Shown: positions 50,238 through 61,982, numbered from the stretch's first letter. The stretch: DNA of 64,000 nt from Bigelowiella natans CCMP2755 (GCA_000320545.1 ADNK01002608.1:1-64000), one strand, 5' to 3'. Translations and numbers: made by a program. Notes: a model not told the origin generated them from the sequence alone.

Positions 50238-51160
50238 CCTAGCTCTGCTATAGTTAGTAAATCTCGGATGCCCTTCAAGATAGATTCTGGCCTTGACGTA
50301 TCCACGTACTCCTCAAAAGAATTCGTCGTAAGCCGTGTGCCCTGCACTTCGAACCCTTACCAAACAAAGTTAACGATGACGACGACGATAGGGATGATGA
50401 TGATGACGAAGGAGAAGATTAAGGAGGAGGGGAGGGGTGTCATTATGTAGCTGAAGATGTGTTTATGTGGTCGTTTCATATATAGTTTTAGGAGTTTGTT
50501 GTTAAATAATTTGACGAACCTTTCCTCTTCAGGGTATCAGATACTCTCTGGTTTACTTGAGCAGCCTTTATTTAAATGTTGATATGATGTATAAGTGTTT
50601 CATTTGCTTCTGCCAAGAATAGTGAGGAATAGCCAATGTCATTATCGCAATTATATTCTACAGTGCTAAACCACAGACAGCACCACAGCTTGGACCTTCT
50701 TTATTTCTTGGGACCATTGGCTTCTATTCTCCTTCTCAAGCAAGACACCTGTGGTTACTGTGCGTACCTGCGAATAATAGCAGCAGGAACCCACCCGTTA
50801 AGAGCACTGCTGCTCGCAGCTTGCTGTGAAGAGTCGTTACGCTACCACAATCGGGGGTGCTAAACCCAGTGAAGGAGGACTAGAGGAAGATAGGCTTCCA
50901 TAACTGCGCTTTGCCTCTGGTCTGAGGGTCACCCCCCCTCCAAAATAGACGTAGCCGCTGAGAGTGGCAGCAATTCCAAATCCCAGAAGCAAACTGCTGC
51001 TGTGCCTGGTGGTGCTCTTAGTCGTGCTGCTCACGATGCTGCTGGTTGAACTACTACACTGTGCACTGAATGGTGCTCTCCCGTAACGACGAAGTATTAA
51101 CGATGACGACTTACTACGGAAGAGACCGCGTGGCAGCGGCATCATCATCATCATCGGCAT
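46845..51160 (-). CDS. Unidentified multi-exon protein, possibly mitochondrial membrane protein
   Basis: Exon 1 begins at ATG 51160 or the ATG at 51142. It encodes a Ser/Arg-rich presequence without acidic residues (PRGLFRSKSSSLILRRYGR) and a hydrophobic segment (SLLLGFGIAATLSGYVYFGGG), as in mitochondrial inner-membrane proteins. Later blocks bordered by splice sites include 50855-50770 with a second helix (AAVLLTGGFLLLLFAG), then VLLEKENRSQWSQEIKK, 50350-50240 with TTNSFEEYVDTSRPESILK, 50033-49998 (EGIPIIGIGPATR), 49768-49623 (SIEVIPEIVKMSPKVSL and SSPDYERALKAAEVC), 48522-48388 (VVSHAMKTCEEKGK), 47290-47229 (SGLMLPPLEDSG) and the final exon to 46845 (LKMVAPDPIDAAYNSHRY). Several joins do not close in phase. 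The blocks look coding, but they could belong to two genes. Family unknown. A G10 run lies inside the 49768-49623 exon. Confidence 0.45.
47099..47140. repeat. (GT)n microsatellite
   Basis: A GT tract followed by CTG repeats lies between exon-like blocks of the 46.8-51.2 kb gene. (CTT)n at 47425-47455, (CAT)n at 47628-47652, 48527-48556 and 48751-48780, (GAT)n at 49805-49849 and (CTA)n at 49969-49994 and 50198-50233 mark other putative introns. Confidence 0.85.
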
Positions 51161-51183
51161 CCTTGTCCCAGGTGTCGTCGTCG

Positions 51184-51388
<205 letters not shown>

Positions 51389-51514
51389 CAGTGTTGTTGT
51401 CAGTTTAACAGAATAACTAACTAACTAACATTAAATTTACCAGAATAAAAGCTTCAAACCTAAAAAATAGACGCCTCAAACAAAAGTAAAAAGAAAAAAG
51501 TTTATTAACTACAA

Positions 51515-51660
51515 GTCAAAAATTTTACTATGTTCTGCCATACAATTTTTGACTTTCGCAATGTCCGTCATGAGAGAACATCCACTATGAAAATCACTTC
51601 GGTGTAACAACATAGCTGGGAAGTCAAGGGCGCGAACAGAATAACTAAAACTCTAAAGTA
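51515..51660 (+). repeat. Dispersed repeat fragment (pairs with 36040-36215)
   Basis: Colinear with 36040-36215 through GCAATGTCC, AACATCC, ACTTCGGTG versus ACTTCAGTG, AACATAGCTGGG and GGGCGCGA versus GGATGCGA. Both copies sit in divergent promoter spacers, and both follow a TTG-rich array. Confidence 0.65.
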
Positions 51661-51948
51661 ACTAACCAACTAACTAACTGACGCTTCTAATTCTGTCCTG
51701 CGACATAATCAATTTAATAAGTCTGCTGATCATTTTATGGATTATTGTCGTAGGAAAAAAACCTCCTGTATTGTTGTTGTTGTTCTTTCCAAATACGAGC
51801 ACCACAAGCAGCTGCACGTGAGTATCTGCACCGTGGTAGGAGTGGGAGGGTGAAAGAAAGGAAGAAGGAACAAACAGAAGAAGAAGAATCGACGCCACCA
51901 CTGCCACTTGCCTACCCATCACGGGAAATATAAAATTTTCGACTGACC

Positions 51949-53913
51949 ATGCTTTGGACCATATCTCTCGTATCATCCGTGGGTATCATCATCATCAGCA
52001 TCGTTGTCGTACTCCACGTGTTTCGCGAGTTACTCGATATTCTGCTCGCCCTGGCCTACAACTATCCTCCTCGCGTACTTTCTTTTTTCCCACTCCTGGG
52101 AAGTGCTGTCAAGTATAAACGCGATCCTCTTGCGTTTTTACAGGAATGTACTCAAAGGTATGGCGGTGTATTCACTATCAACATGGCTGGCAACCGTATG
52201 GTGTTACTTTCTGATGATAAAGCCCTCTTCCAGTATCAACTAGCACGTGAAGATACTCTATCGCTATACGATGCAGTGTATGACTTCGGCTTCAAGGAAA
52301 CTCTTGGGCCCGAAAATGTTTATAGTGGCTCGGCAGCCCACAGGCGTATTCTGCGTGGGCTATCGTTGGGAAAGATTTTCATACCTTCCGTCCTTTCTTC
52401 AATTAAGTCGGCATTCTTTGACTATATTAGAAGAGATGCGAGGGAAAAAAAAGTCGAAATTAGAAAAAGTCCAAATGCGGAAGAGATGACTAAGGGAATA
52501 AAGGAAGAAGGTTTAGAAGGAGTAGGAGTAGGTCAACATTTGTACTTTGCTGATGCCTTTCACATGATGCGGACGGTGTCATTGGATATCTCACTGCGAA
52601 TATTTATCGGTGAGGGTTTCGTGGAGGAGATTCAACGGAGGCTAAAAAACAATACCAACAAAAGCAGCTTCCAAGAGAGATTCATGAAATATCAAGACCT
52701 CGTCGAGGATGCAACAGCCAAGGCAACTGCTCTTCCACGTATTCTATGTGCAAGGATGCTGTCTAAGGTACAGGCATTACGGGCTAGTCTTGTTTCAGAG
52801 ATCGTCGACATTCTTTCAAAGTGCAAGCAGACTCAACATGAAAAGGCTTCAGCTGATACTACTTCTGCTGTCAGCACTCCTACTTTTACAGATGATGAAA
52901 CTGAGAGCAAAATTATGAAAGAAAGCTGCGACAGAGCAACTTATTCAACAACTGCGTATCTAGAAAGACTTGAGGTGGAAGCGATGCGGGGAGCTTCCAA
53001 TGACGAGAAGATCCAATGTTCTCAAAGCAGGGGTAACAGCAATGATGGCAACAGAAAGGTGGGACGAAGCTCCACCAAAGAAGGAAGAAGGCGCGTGGCT
53101 GAATATATCATTGGTTTGTTGTTTGCCGCTCACAAAAACATTGCAATTACAAGCGCACAAGTGATGATAATGCTATTGGAACACAAGAAGTTTTTACACA
53201 TTGTGTGCGAGGAGATTGATAAAGCTAGAAAGGGTGAGGAAAGACTGGACCAATTGATCCTGAAAGGACAGCTTCCATTTCTTGACAAATGTGTGCATGA
53301 GACCCTTCGTCTGACGCAGCATAGCATCGGCTCCATGCGCAAAGTACGTAGCAAGAAAGGTTTTCAATTCAAAACATCTGATGGAAGGCATCTCACGGTG
53401 CCGCATGGTTATTACGTTGGCGTTATTCATGCTGTCATCGGACGTGGAAGTTATTTCACAAAACCTTACGATTTCGACCCCAACGCACATTTTAGTCGTG
53501 AGGAGAGTAATAGTAAAACACGACCAATTATATTTCCTGCGTCGATAAAGGGAGATAACACAGAGATAGGAACGGCGACACAAAATAGGATAGAAAAAAA
53601 GCAAATAGATCCAGATACCCATAAACGTCATCACAGTCTTCGTCGTTCCAAGAATAAACAACAGCGGCATCAGTGTCAGAATTGGAGAAGCTCCCGCTTT
53701 GCTCATATTCCATTTTCTGGTGGAGTTCACGGTTGTCCAGGTTCCATTATCGCACCAATGCTGGTAAAGGCGATTGTTGTAGAATGGCTTTGTCTCACCA
53801 ATTATGCGTGTGAGATAGTCGAGAATCCCGTGCCAGACCTCAACTTTGAGCGCGCCACAGTTGCTCAGAGAAACGGACCATGTACCTTTGAATTCAAGGT
53901 GCATACTACTTGA
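51949..53913 (+). CDS. Cytochrome P450, intronless, CYP51/CYP7-clan-like
   Basis: One uninterrupted frame of 654 codons. An N-terminal membrane anchor (residues about 3-28) is followed by a Pro-rich hinge (NYPPR) and FPLLGSAVKYKRDPLAFL, the substrate-entry region seen in sterol-demethylase-like P450s. The oxygen-binding helix is degenerate (LLFAAHKNIAIT, about 390-401, instead of AGxDT). The ExxR pair is E451/R454 (HETLRL). The haem loop is FSGGVHGCPG with Cys596 as the thiolate ligand. The enzyme would be an ER haem mono-oxygenase. At 654 residues it is about 150 longer than usual. Charged low-complexity insertions lie near residues 162-185, 290-380 and 525-580. It is the only intronless gene in an intron-dense window, which suggests a retrocopy or a late arrival. 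Substrate unknown. Confidence 0.93.
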   Translation: MLWTISLVSSVGIIIISIVVVLHVFRELLDILLALAYNYPPRVLSFFPLLGSAVKYKRDPLAFLQECTQRYGGVFTINMAGNRMVLLSDDKALFQYQLAREDTLSLYDAVYDFGFKETLGPENVYSGSAAHRRILRGLSLGKIFIPSVLSSIKSAFFDYIRRDAREKKVEIRKSPNAEEMTKGIKEEGLEGVGVGQHLYFADAFHMMRTVSLDISLRIFIGEGFVEEIQRRLKNNTNKSSFQERFMKYQDLVEDATAKATALPRILCARMLSKVQALRASLVSEIVDILSKCKQTQHEKASADTTSAVSTPTFTDDETESKIMKESCDRATYSTTAYLERLEVEAMRGASNDEKIQCSQSRGNSNDGNRKVGRSSTKEGRRRVAEYIIGLLFAAHKNIAITSAQVMIMLLEHKKFLHIVCEEIDKARKGEERLDQLILKGQLPFLDKCVHETLRLTQHSIGSMRKVRSKKGFQFKTSDGRHLTVPHGYYVGVIHAVIGRGSYFTKPYDFDPNAHFSREESNSKTRPIIFPASIKGDNTEIGTATQNRIEKKQIDPDTHKRHHSLRRSKNKQQRHQCQNWRSSRFAHIPFSGGVHGCPGSIIAPMLVKAIVVEWLCLTNYACEIVENPVPDLNFERATVAQRNGPCTFEFKVHTT

Positions 53914-53917
53914 ATAA

Positions 53918-54772
53918 TAAAATGTCTACTAGTGTAGTGTTTAATGTGCGCAACCGGTAATAGCGCATACGTACACATCTAGACATGTCGCATGTGACCA
54001 GATGATTTGAGCTGTGTTTACTAGTTTAGGCATGACTAGCTGGATGCATGCCTCCGTCATTGTTCATAGCTGCGCATTGTAGGAGAGCACAAATCTAGGC
54101 ATGATTGATTGGTGGGCTCGGAAGGAAATCAACACTCGACGTGACTGGCTGAGATCACGAGAGTTGTCTCCGTTTAGCTCCTTCGATCAATGTTCCGATT
54201 CAGAACAAAAATGCACCAATTGCCAAATCTACCAACCTATGTCCCGACTCCTCTGCGATGATCTAGATGATGCTCCGCTTGTGTCGCTCACGCAAGAGTC
54301 TCTGGGTGAGGATTGCTATGTGACTGACGGCGCAACACAACAATGATCTAGACAACGACTAGCACTGTCTACTCAGCAGCACATGTGTACGTCTCGACGT
54401 CATTAGGATGCATAGTGAAATAGTGAATGTGAATCTCACCACCAGCCTCCTACATGTGCATGTACGCGATGACAGCTACCAATTGCTACATGCCATGGTA
54501 GCTAGCTAGCTAGCTAGGACGACATGGACGACATGTGACATGTAGCAGCAGCGCTTTGTCAGCTAAATTTCATCTGCTTAGCACGAGAATTAGAGAATAC
54601 CAGCCCATCCGTATCTAGATGTACGCATGGCCAATGCACTATGATTGATGACTCCTAGAATTCTTCTATCGTGCGTCGGCGTGCACGTAAAATCGATGAA
54701 ATACGAATGCAGTAACGAGTATAGTCGACGGCACATCGTGGAGCAGCCATGTTCATCATTCACAAGAGTTTT
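53918..54772. other. Convergent intergenic spacer, CTAG-rich
   Basis: This spacer fills the gap between two stop codons almost exactly. It holds many CTAG sites, including GCTAGCTAGCTAGCTAGG at about 54499-54516, plus TCTAGACATG, CATGTGAC and GTACATG-like palindromes, and no microsatellite. An 81-codon frame at 54101-54346 is open but lacks any recognisable feature. Confidence 0.7.
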
Positions 54773-54774
54773 TT

Positions 54775-57096
54775 TTAAGAAAGTTCTAGAACAACACTTC
54801 TCCTAGTTTCACGTTGGTCTTCGGGCAGGTCTTGATGGTATGCCTTACGCCCACAGTAATGATGACCATAGCATTTGGTACAGAGGTAAGCAGTGCACTT
54901 CCTACAACAAGTGAAATGATCGTGTCTCCTTACGAAACAATTAGCACATTGCTTCACGACTGCTCTTCGTTTTTTCTTTGGAGTAGGGCTGACACTACGC
55001 CTATTCTTTCGAGGAGGCTGTTTTCTTTTTACATCACAATTTATTTTCATTTGAATATCCTTTTTAGCATGTTTCTCATTTCTCGTTAGCGCTGGCCTCA
55101 TCTCAAAATTTTCAGCAATTCCAGGTGGTGTGTTTGAGGGAACATGCAGGGGAGATGTGCAAGCAACTGGAATTTGCCGTTGGCCAGTTCTGGCCCTTCT
55201 CCTTAATCTTTTTGGAGTTTTGGGGTTTGGACTCCAACTTTGAGGAGATTTTGGCGAAGGGGGGGTAATTTTCAAATTCTTTGCCTCAGAATGTTTGTTT
55301 GCATCCAAGGAAAGCATCTTCATCCCTCCTCTAATAGCAGCAGGTAATTTAAGGGGTTTTAGTCGTGACTGCTTAGTTACGACTTCCGGAGCTTTGGATT
55401 TTTTACTATTGCTGGTGTGCTTCCTTTTGGAAATGCTACCCCGCTGAACTTCAGTTCTGTGTCTCATTGCACTGTTTTTAGTCCCTTGGCACGTCGAAGT
55501 AGTCTTTTCTTCATGACATACAGTTTCTTCGGAAAATGATTTCTTTGAGGATTGAGGAGAATTTGGTTCTGTACTCGATTCCGAGAAACCTAAATATGGA
55601 AATGGGTTAGGTTTTCTCCCTTATCACCTGAATCACCATTTTGTCGATGAGTTTACCTACCTTCTTTGCGGGAGTAATTAACAGATAGCTGGGAATCAAT
55701 ACAGGGAGATGCTCTTCCATCAAAAACTTCATATCGTGGAGCTAGCCCTGTCTCTCCTGCCGGAACGACGCACAACGTATCCTCAGTGGTCCATGTGTTG
55801 CATTCGCAATCCCAGAACGTCCATCCGCTTTCAATCTGAAAGCCAACATTTTAATTCTACGATTTGACAAAACTCGAATTACATTCTTACTTGATCTGGA
55901 CTCGTGGCATCACTATCTGAGAATATCCACCCCTCCTCACTATTTGTATTCATTCCTACGATCCACTACAGCATCAACAGAAAGTTAGGTCTTTATTTAC
56001 AGGCTTTCTCAATAAAATTCGTACAAATGTGATAATATGATATCGGAAAGTAAAAGAAGCAGCTGAAATACATTGGTGTATGGGACAAGCAAATATGTGC
56101 GACGAATCATTGCTCATCGAAGAATCCCGAAGAAAGAGAAAGTAATACAAGAGATGAAATATGACCTGTCGCTTCGAATGGGAATAAAATATCTTGGCCC
56201 TTCCTCCAACTTGGTGATAAACGCTTCGATCCGAGAGTTCCGGCTCCGAATTATCGTTTCCCGAGGAAAGCTTTGGAGGAATCTCAGTGAATAGGCCGAC
56301 GAATTCCTCCTCTTCTAAGTTAAACAATCCTTCTGGGCAAACCAAACGAACTACACTGGGATGAGATGTCGAAGGAACCCTTTTTTGACTCTTAGAATAC
56401 ATATTCACGGAAGTCCCAGCCAAGTGCGTACGGAAAGAGGAAGGGAGAAAAGGATTCTCGTCCCCACTCCAGCTCCTCTGTACTACTTTATAGTGTAAAA
56501 GTAGTATGTAGTGCACAATTATCTGCTCTCACTGCAAACTGCCTCAAGAACTGCTATTTTGCGTACCATATTCATTGTCGTATTACATAAAATACATCTT
56601 CACTCGCAATCAGGGAAATCCTAGTAGGTTATCGTGAAAGAGTCCGACGTGTCCGAATGTGTCCGAAGGTTTATTTGTCTCTTAGAATTTCCGAAGGTGT
56701 CCGAAGATGTACATATGTGTCCGAAGATTACCTGTGTCATTTGTGTCCGAATGTTGTCCGTATGTTGTAGGAAATCTCGAGAAATGCCCGAGAAATGCTC
56801 ATCATGCTACGCTTCTTCTGTGGTTGCCTCAGGGGTGAATCCTCCTCTGTTTCTTGTGATGAGCTAGGAAACTCTCTAGCAGGTTCCGAAAACAAGCAAT
56901 TTTGTACTACTTTTAAGCAGAGATAAACCAAACGTTTTCTTTCGAAAGTCACGCGTAAATTGATCAGTCGACGTGAAGGGCCTTTTTTTACGAATTGCTG
57001 GGTTCCGAGATCCTGTGATCGGATTTTGGGTTCCGAGCAGTCCACACTGTTTTCTTCCCGTCGTCGGTTGTGTACAAGCATCGAGTTTCTCTGCAA
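54775..57096 (-). CDS. Basic Cys/His-rich protein, probably nuclear, unrecognised
   Basis: The gene starts at ATG 57096 (MQRNSMLVHNRRREEN) next to the divergent DNAAF4-like gene. Exon-like blocks follow: about 56500-56290 (STSHPSVVRLVCPEGLFNLEEEEFVGLF), 55963-55890 (EEGWIFSDSDATSPDQ), 55843-55669 (ESGWTFWDCECNTWTTED) and the last exon from about 55589 to 54775. The last two join in phase 1. The final exon is very basic, with many Lys/Arg/Pro-Ser segments like nuclear localisation signals (PTPKKKRRA). It ends in a cysteine cluster, CANCFVRRHDHFTCCRKC then LCTKCYGHHYC, whose spacing suits a B-box or RING-like zinc-binding module. Earlier joins are provisional. The repeated GW-F/D motif in two adjacent exons suggests a tandem structural repeat. 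Function unknown. Confidence 0.58.
56640..56770. repeat. Cluster of GTGTCCGAA-type short repeats
   Basis: About eight copies of TGTCCGAA with one- or two-base variations occur within 130 bases, unevenly spaced by linkers of 0-35 bases. They lie between two exon-like blocks of the minus-strand gene. Confidence 0.85.
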
Positions 57097-57339
57097 GGTG
57101 AAGATTTGAGGGACGGATGATTTATTAGAGCTTAGATCAAGAAAAATCCCGCGATAGTTTCACTCTGCGTCATCAGCTCACTCATATTATAATTATCATT
57201 ATTATCACATTATTGTTGTCTACGTAATAACGAAAAACTGCTCATTATCATGCACGATAGATAATATAAGCGCCGAAGAAGAAGGGCCAAAGAAAAAAGA
57301 TAGGCTTGCTTGAGGACTGGATAGAAGAGTCTTATAAAA
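57097..57339. promoter_or_regulatory. Short divergent promoter spacer
   Basis: Only 243 bases separate the ATG codons of two genes facing apart, so regulatory sequences are very compact or shared. AT-rich words (ATTATAATTATCATTATTATC) occur near 57185-57206. No core element is certain. Confidence 0.5.
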
Positions 57340-59030
57340 ATGCCAATAACCCCAAAAGTAGTATCGTTCTCATCAGTCCCTAATATAATCTCTAATGTGC
57401 TGCATCATCAAATCCAGACCTCGCATTATTATTACACTGTGTGCACTACTACTTACATGCTTGTTTCTGATCTGTGCATTATTGTGTAAAAGGTGGAATG
57501 GTCAGAGACAATAGAAGGCTTGTCGATCCAAGTGCATATTAAACATGTACAAAAGAGCAAGATTAATATCACGGGTAATCAACAAATTTGAAACAATGTG
57601 ATGGTGGATGACGCTATTTTCTTCTTCGTGGTCTCCTGCTGCTTGATGATGGATGATGCTATTTTCTTCTTCGTGGTCTCCTGCTGCTTGATGATGGATG
57701 ATGCTATTTTCTTCTTCGTGATCTCCTGCTGCTGCTGCTGCTACCCCTGGAGGTGATTAGTTATGTTGTTTGGTGGTGCTGCTGCTGTACAGCTTCGGCA
57801 TTGTTCCTTAAGGTGAACTACAAGCCCTTCATCTTGGACCTGGATTTAAAGCACCCCATAAAGTAGTATTTATTCAAGAGGGAGGAGGAGGAGGGGGAAG
57901 ATCAAATTGGGACCTATGCGGAGCAACCACACCAGATTGAGGGACAGAATTACCAAGAAATTCTTTCTCTTCTTCTGTTCTATTTGTTTAGATATCAGGA
58001 CGTTCTTGTGCGTATTCTTCCGAAGTATATTGAGATCAAATGTGAGAAGGTCACCCCCCCGATTCATTGAAGAAACTAACTAGTTCTTTAAGCTTCTTCT
58101 CCCGGTTGATCATGCGTGTGCATACTGAGCTGAGGATCTTCCTTGTCGTTTCCAGGCCATAGAAGGCATCTGGAAAGAACTACGTGCTACAGGCACGAAG
58201 GAAGATCTAAAGAATCGTCGAGAGAAATCGGTAGTGTAAGAAGAACACAAGAGGAGGAGGAGGAGGAGGAGGAGGAGAATGCAGCATATGTAGCGCCTAT
58301 CATTAATATGAGCAGTAGTAGTGGGATACGATTTTAATGCAGCAACATTAGTCTTGAAAAAGGAGGGGGAGGAGGAGGAGGAGGAGGAGGAGATGTATCC
58401 TGGTGCCGATCAACATCATCATTTTTGTTATAAATCATCATGACCATTTTCCTTGCATATCAACAGTAAGTACTTCTCCGTAAGTTCTGTCTGATTATTT
58501 GATGATGATGGTGATGATGATGATGATGATGTGAAAAGCTTGCTGAGGCCGAAAAAGCTAGCGAGGAGGTTAGAAGCAAACGCAAAGAGGAAAAACGGTA
58601 CTAGTAAGATGTTCGTACGAACAAGCACTAAAAAATCACAAGGGAGGAGGAGAGAGAAGTATATGATGAGACTAAAAGACTACAATTATACAAATCGATG
58701 GTTGCAAGCTGGCTTTTATGAATTTCAGGCTACTATCATCTTATACGGCAGTATGAGTGCTGCTGGCAGCGCTGTGTATGATATTAGCTACATTGTCAGT
58801 GAATCAAGTAGTAGCAGCAGCAGTAGTAGCACGTTATTTATGTACGATACCTTCTTCCTTTCTTATAGTGAATTGCAGACAAAAGCATTGCATACTCATT
58901 GGAAAGTCCAAGGTGAAAACATACAACACATTTCATCATATATTTTAGAGGGACAATAGAGCTGGATTATTAAGACAATGAAAGAGAGCTTTAGGAAGGG
59001 AGAGAGCGACAACCAGAGAGATGACAAAGA

Positions 59031-59067
<37 letters not shown>

Positions 59068-60365
59068 GAATAAAGACGATACACTGCTTTTATTAAATCA
59101 CCCGCTGCTGTACATAATCATTCCTCCTCCTCATCATCATCATATACAATAATATCTCCCACCACCACCACCACCACAGATAAGCACAAGTCAGCCATTG
59201 AAACTATGAAAAAGCAGGAGATAGAGAAAGGATTTAAGGTTGTTGTTGTTGTTGTTGTTTTTGTTATCCTTCACTATTACCATCATCATCACCGTCGTCT
59301 CTAACCATCTCCTGTGACAACATCATGGGTATATTATTATTAACGTGTTGTTCTACTTCTAATACTGCACACTAGGACATTGAAAACTTTGCCCAACAAA
59401 TGAATGATAAGGAGGAAGGAAGAGAGGATGAAGGCAAGGCTCAGTCTCCTGCAGATCTATTTCAAAAGGGGTAGCAGTAGTTCCACTACAACAACCTTTT
59501 TTGGGGGGGAAAGGGGGGCTTGCAATATATTCCGCTCTCAAAATTTTGTCTTCCTCCCCTCTCCACCGCGCTTTCGTCGCCATCATCAACAGGTCTGGGC
59601 AGGGAACCTCGATGATAAACAACAACAACAACAATGGCCAGAAAAAAACAGCAGAACCATCAGCAACCAAGGAAATATGGGCTTCGGTTAGTATAATGAC
59701 AATTAGTCGTCATTCATAAAAGAGAAATAATAATAAGATTAAGTAGTAGCAGTATCAATCAACATCATATCCTTCCTTTCCCTTCGTTGTCGGCGTTGGT
59801 TTCTTTGTCCCTTTATTCGCATGAAAACGGCTTATGCGATCATACATATCGTCCTCTCTGTTGTTTGTTTGAAGCTTCTCTCTCCACTACATGTTACTGC
59901 TGTTATTTCAAAACTACCATTTGACGATGATGACAACGACGGTGGTAGATCCCGTACTCGGAGAAGGCTATCAATGATGCAAATGATGATTCAAAGTAAC
60001 AAATGATGCGAATGATGATAATGATGATGACGACGACGACCATGATGATGATGATTATTCAAAGTAACAAATAAAAACAATACATGATGGTGACGATGAT
60101 GATGATGATTCAAAGTAACAAATAAACAAAACACATGATAACGACGATGATGATGATGATTCAAAGTAACAAATAAAAACAATACACGATTATGATGACG
60201 ATGATGATGATTCAAAGTAACAAATAAACAAAACACACGAAGAGCTTAGAGGACATTGTATATTATCATCACCATCATCATCATCAACACCATTATCTTC
60301 ACCATCCTTGCTGGTATGACTTATTTGCTGTTTTCCTCCTTCCCGGTCATAATTGTTAGAAATGA

Positions 60366-60401
<36 letters not shown>

Positions 60402-60456
60402 AATATGTTAATTGGGCAAATTGCTTTTACTAGTGATATTCTCTCTGAGTATCTTG

Positions 60457-60494
<38 letters not shown>

Positions 60495-60926
60495 AAAAAT
60501 ACGATAGATCATCATCGTCAAATTGCTTGCCACCTGTGAGGCAGACGAAGACAATTCGCGTATCTTTCTCCAAGAAGTCAAGAAAGGGTATTATTATTAT
60601 TATTATTGTTATTATTGCTGTTATTATTACTACTAGATATCGTATTAGTAGTCGTTACCGTAGTATGCAGCGTTGTTGTTTAATTGCAGCAATAAGTAGT
60701 AGTCTTAGGAACTACTTGCTACTGCAAAAGTTGGCGTGAGAAGTGTATGGTTGATTGGTTGATTGTAGACAGCAGCAATGATGTATTATGTGGTTAGATT
60801 ATATCATCAAGTCAGGAAGAAGCCCATCATTACACTACTGCATGCACCCATTTTTATTTTATTACTAATGTTCCCATATTCCAGACTACAATATACTGAT
60901 CTAATTTTCTTCTTCAGCAGCATATG

Positions 60927-60958
<32 letters not shown>

Positions 60959-61174
60959 GTGCTATTATAATGCACTTAACTCTTTCCTTGTTTCCCCCTC
61001 CTCCTCCTCCTTCACCTCCTCCTCCTCCCCACGCTGCTGCTGGAACTGACGATAATGTTGATATGTTAGGAATGCCACTACGTGGAGACCACGATGCAGA
61101 GTAAGTGGCTCCTACAAACACAACGAAAAGAAGAACGAGGAGGAAGAGGAAGAGGGAGAAACAACGAAAGCACG

Positions 61175-61208
<34 letters not shown>

Positions 61209-61434
61209 TACATAGAAAGGGAGAGGGAGAGACCAACAATACCCATGATGTCGTCGTCGTGGTCGTGGTCCCCGTTAACAACAAAAACTACTGGGTTTTG
61301 ATTATTTTATTATTCTCAATTAGCAGCTGCTAGCTGCTACATCCACAGAGCTGCTTTTTTCTTGATCAACTGTTATTATTAGTAGTGTTGTTGTTTGGCA
61401 GCATTTGGTGGAGGAATCGACGATGCTGTTTATA

Positions 61435-61483
<49 letters not shown>

Positions 61484-61946
61484 CCCTCCTCCTGACCCCC
61501 CCCCCCTTAGATTGGCCAAGATTCGACGTGAGAGGAAGGACACAAGCGGTCCACTCCAAGAGCAAGCTGTTTTTCTTAAAGATAAAGGCGATAAATTCTT
61601 CAAGAATGGCGACTACATTGCGGGGATCAATGCGTAATAACAATGATAACAATAACAACAATAATAATACCATTATAGTGATGGCAATAGGACATATATG
61701 CTGCCGTTGTCTATTCACCACTCATAATCCATTCTCTTCCATCGATTCTATTTTGTTGGCTTCTTCTTCTTCTTCTTCTTCTTCTTTTTAATGTTTGACC
61801 GTAATGTTCACCGTGTTCAATTATAACAACAATAGCTATACCGCTGCCATTAACAAAGATCCAGAGATGGTGGGAAGAGCTGCCTTGCTACTACTACTAC
61901 TACTATTACTACTACTACTACTACTCAAGACCAACTAATACCTAAT

Positions 61947-61982
<36 letters not shown>

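Noticed and set aside
59991-60236. 81-codon FVTLNHHHH repeat protein on the minus strand
   Set aside because: It is the reverse frame of a GAT/GAC-rich minisatellite inside the DNAAF4-like gene region; no start context or splice partners support it.
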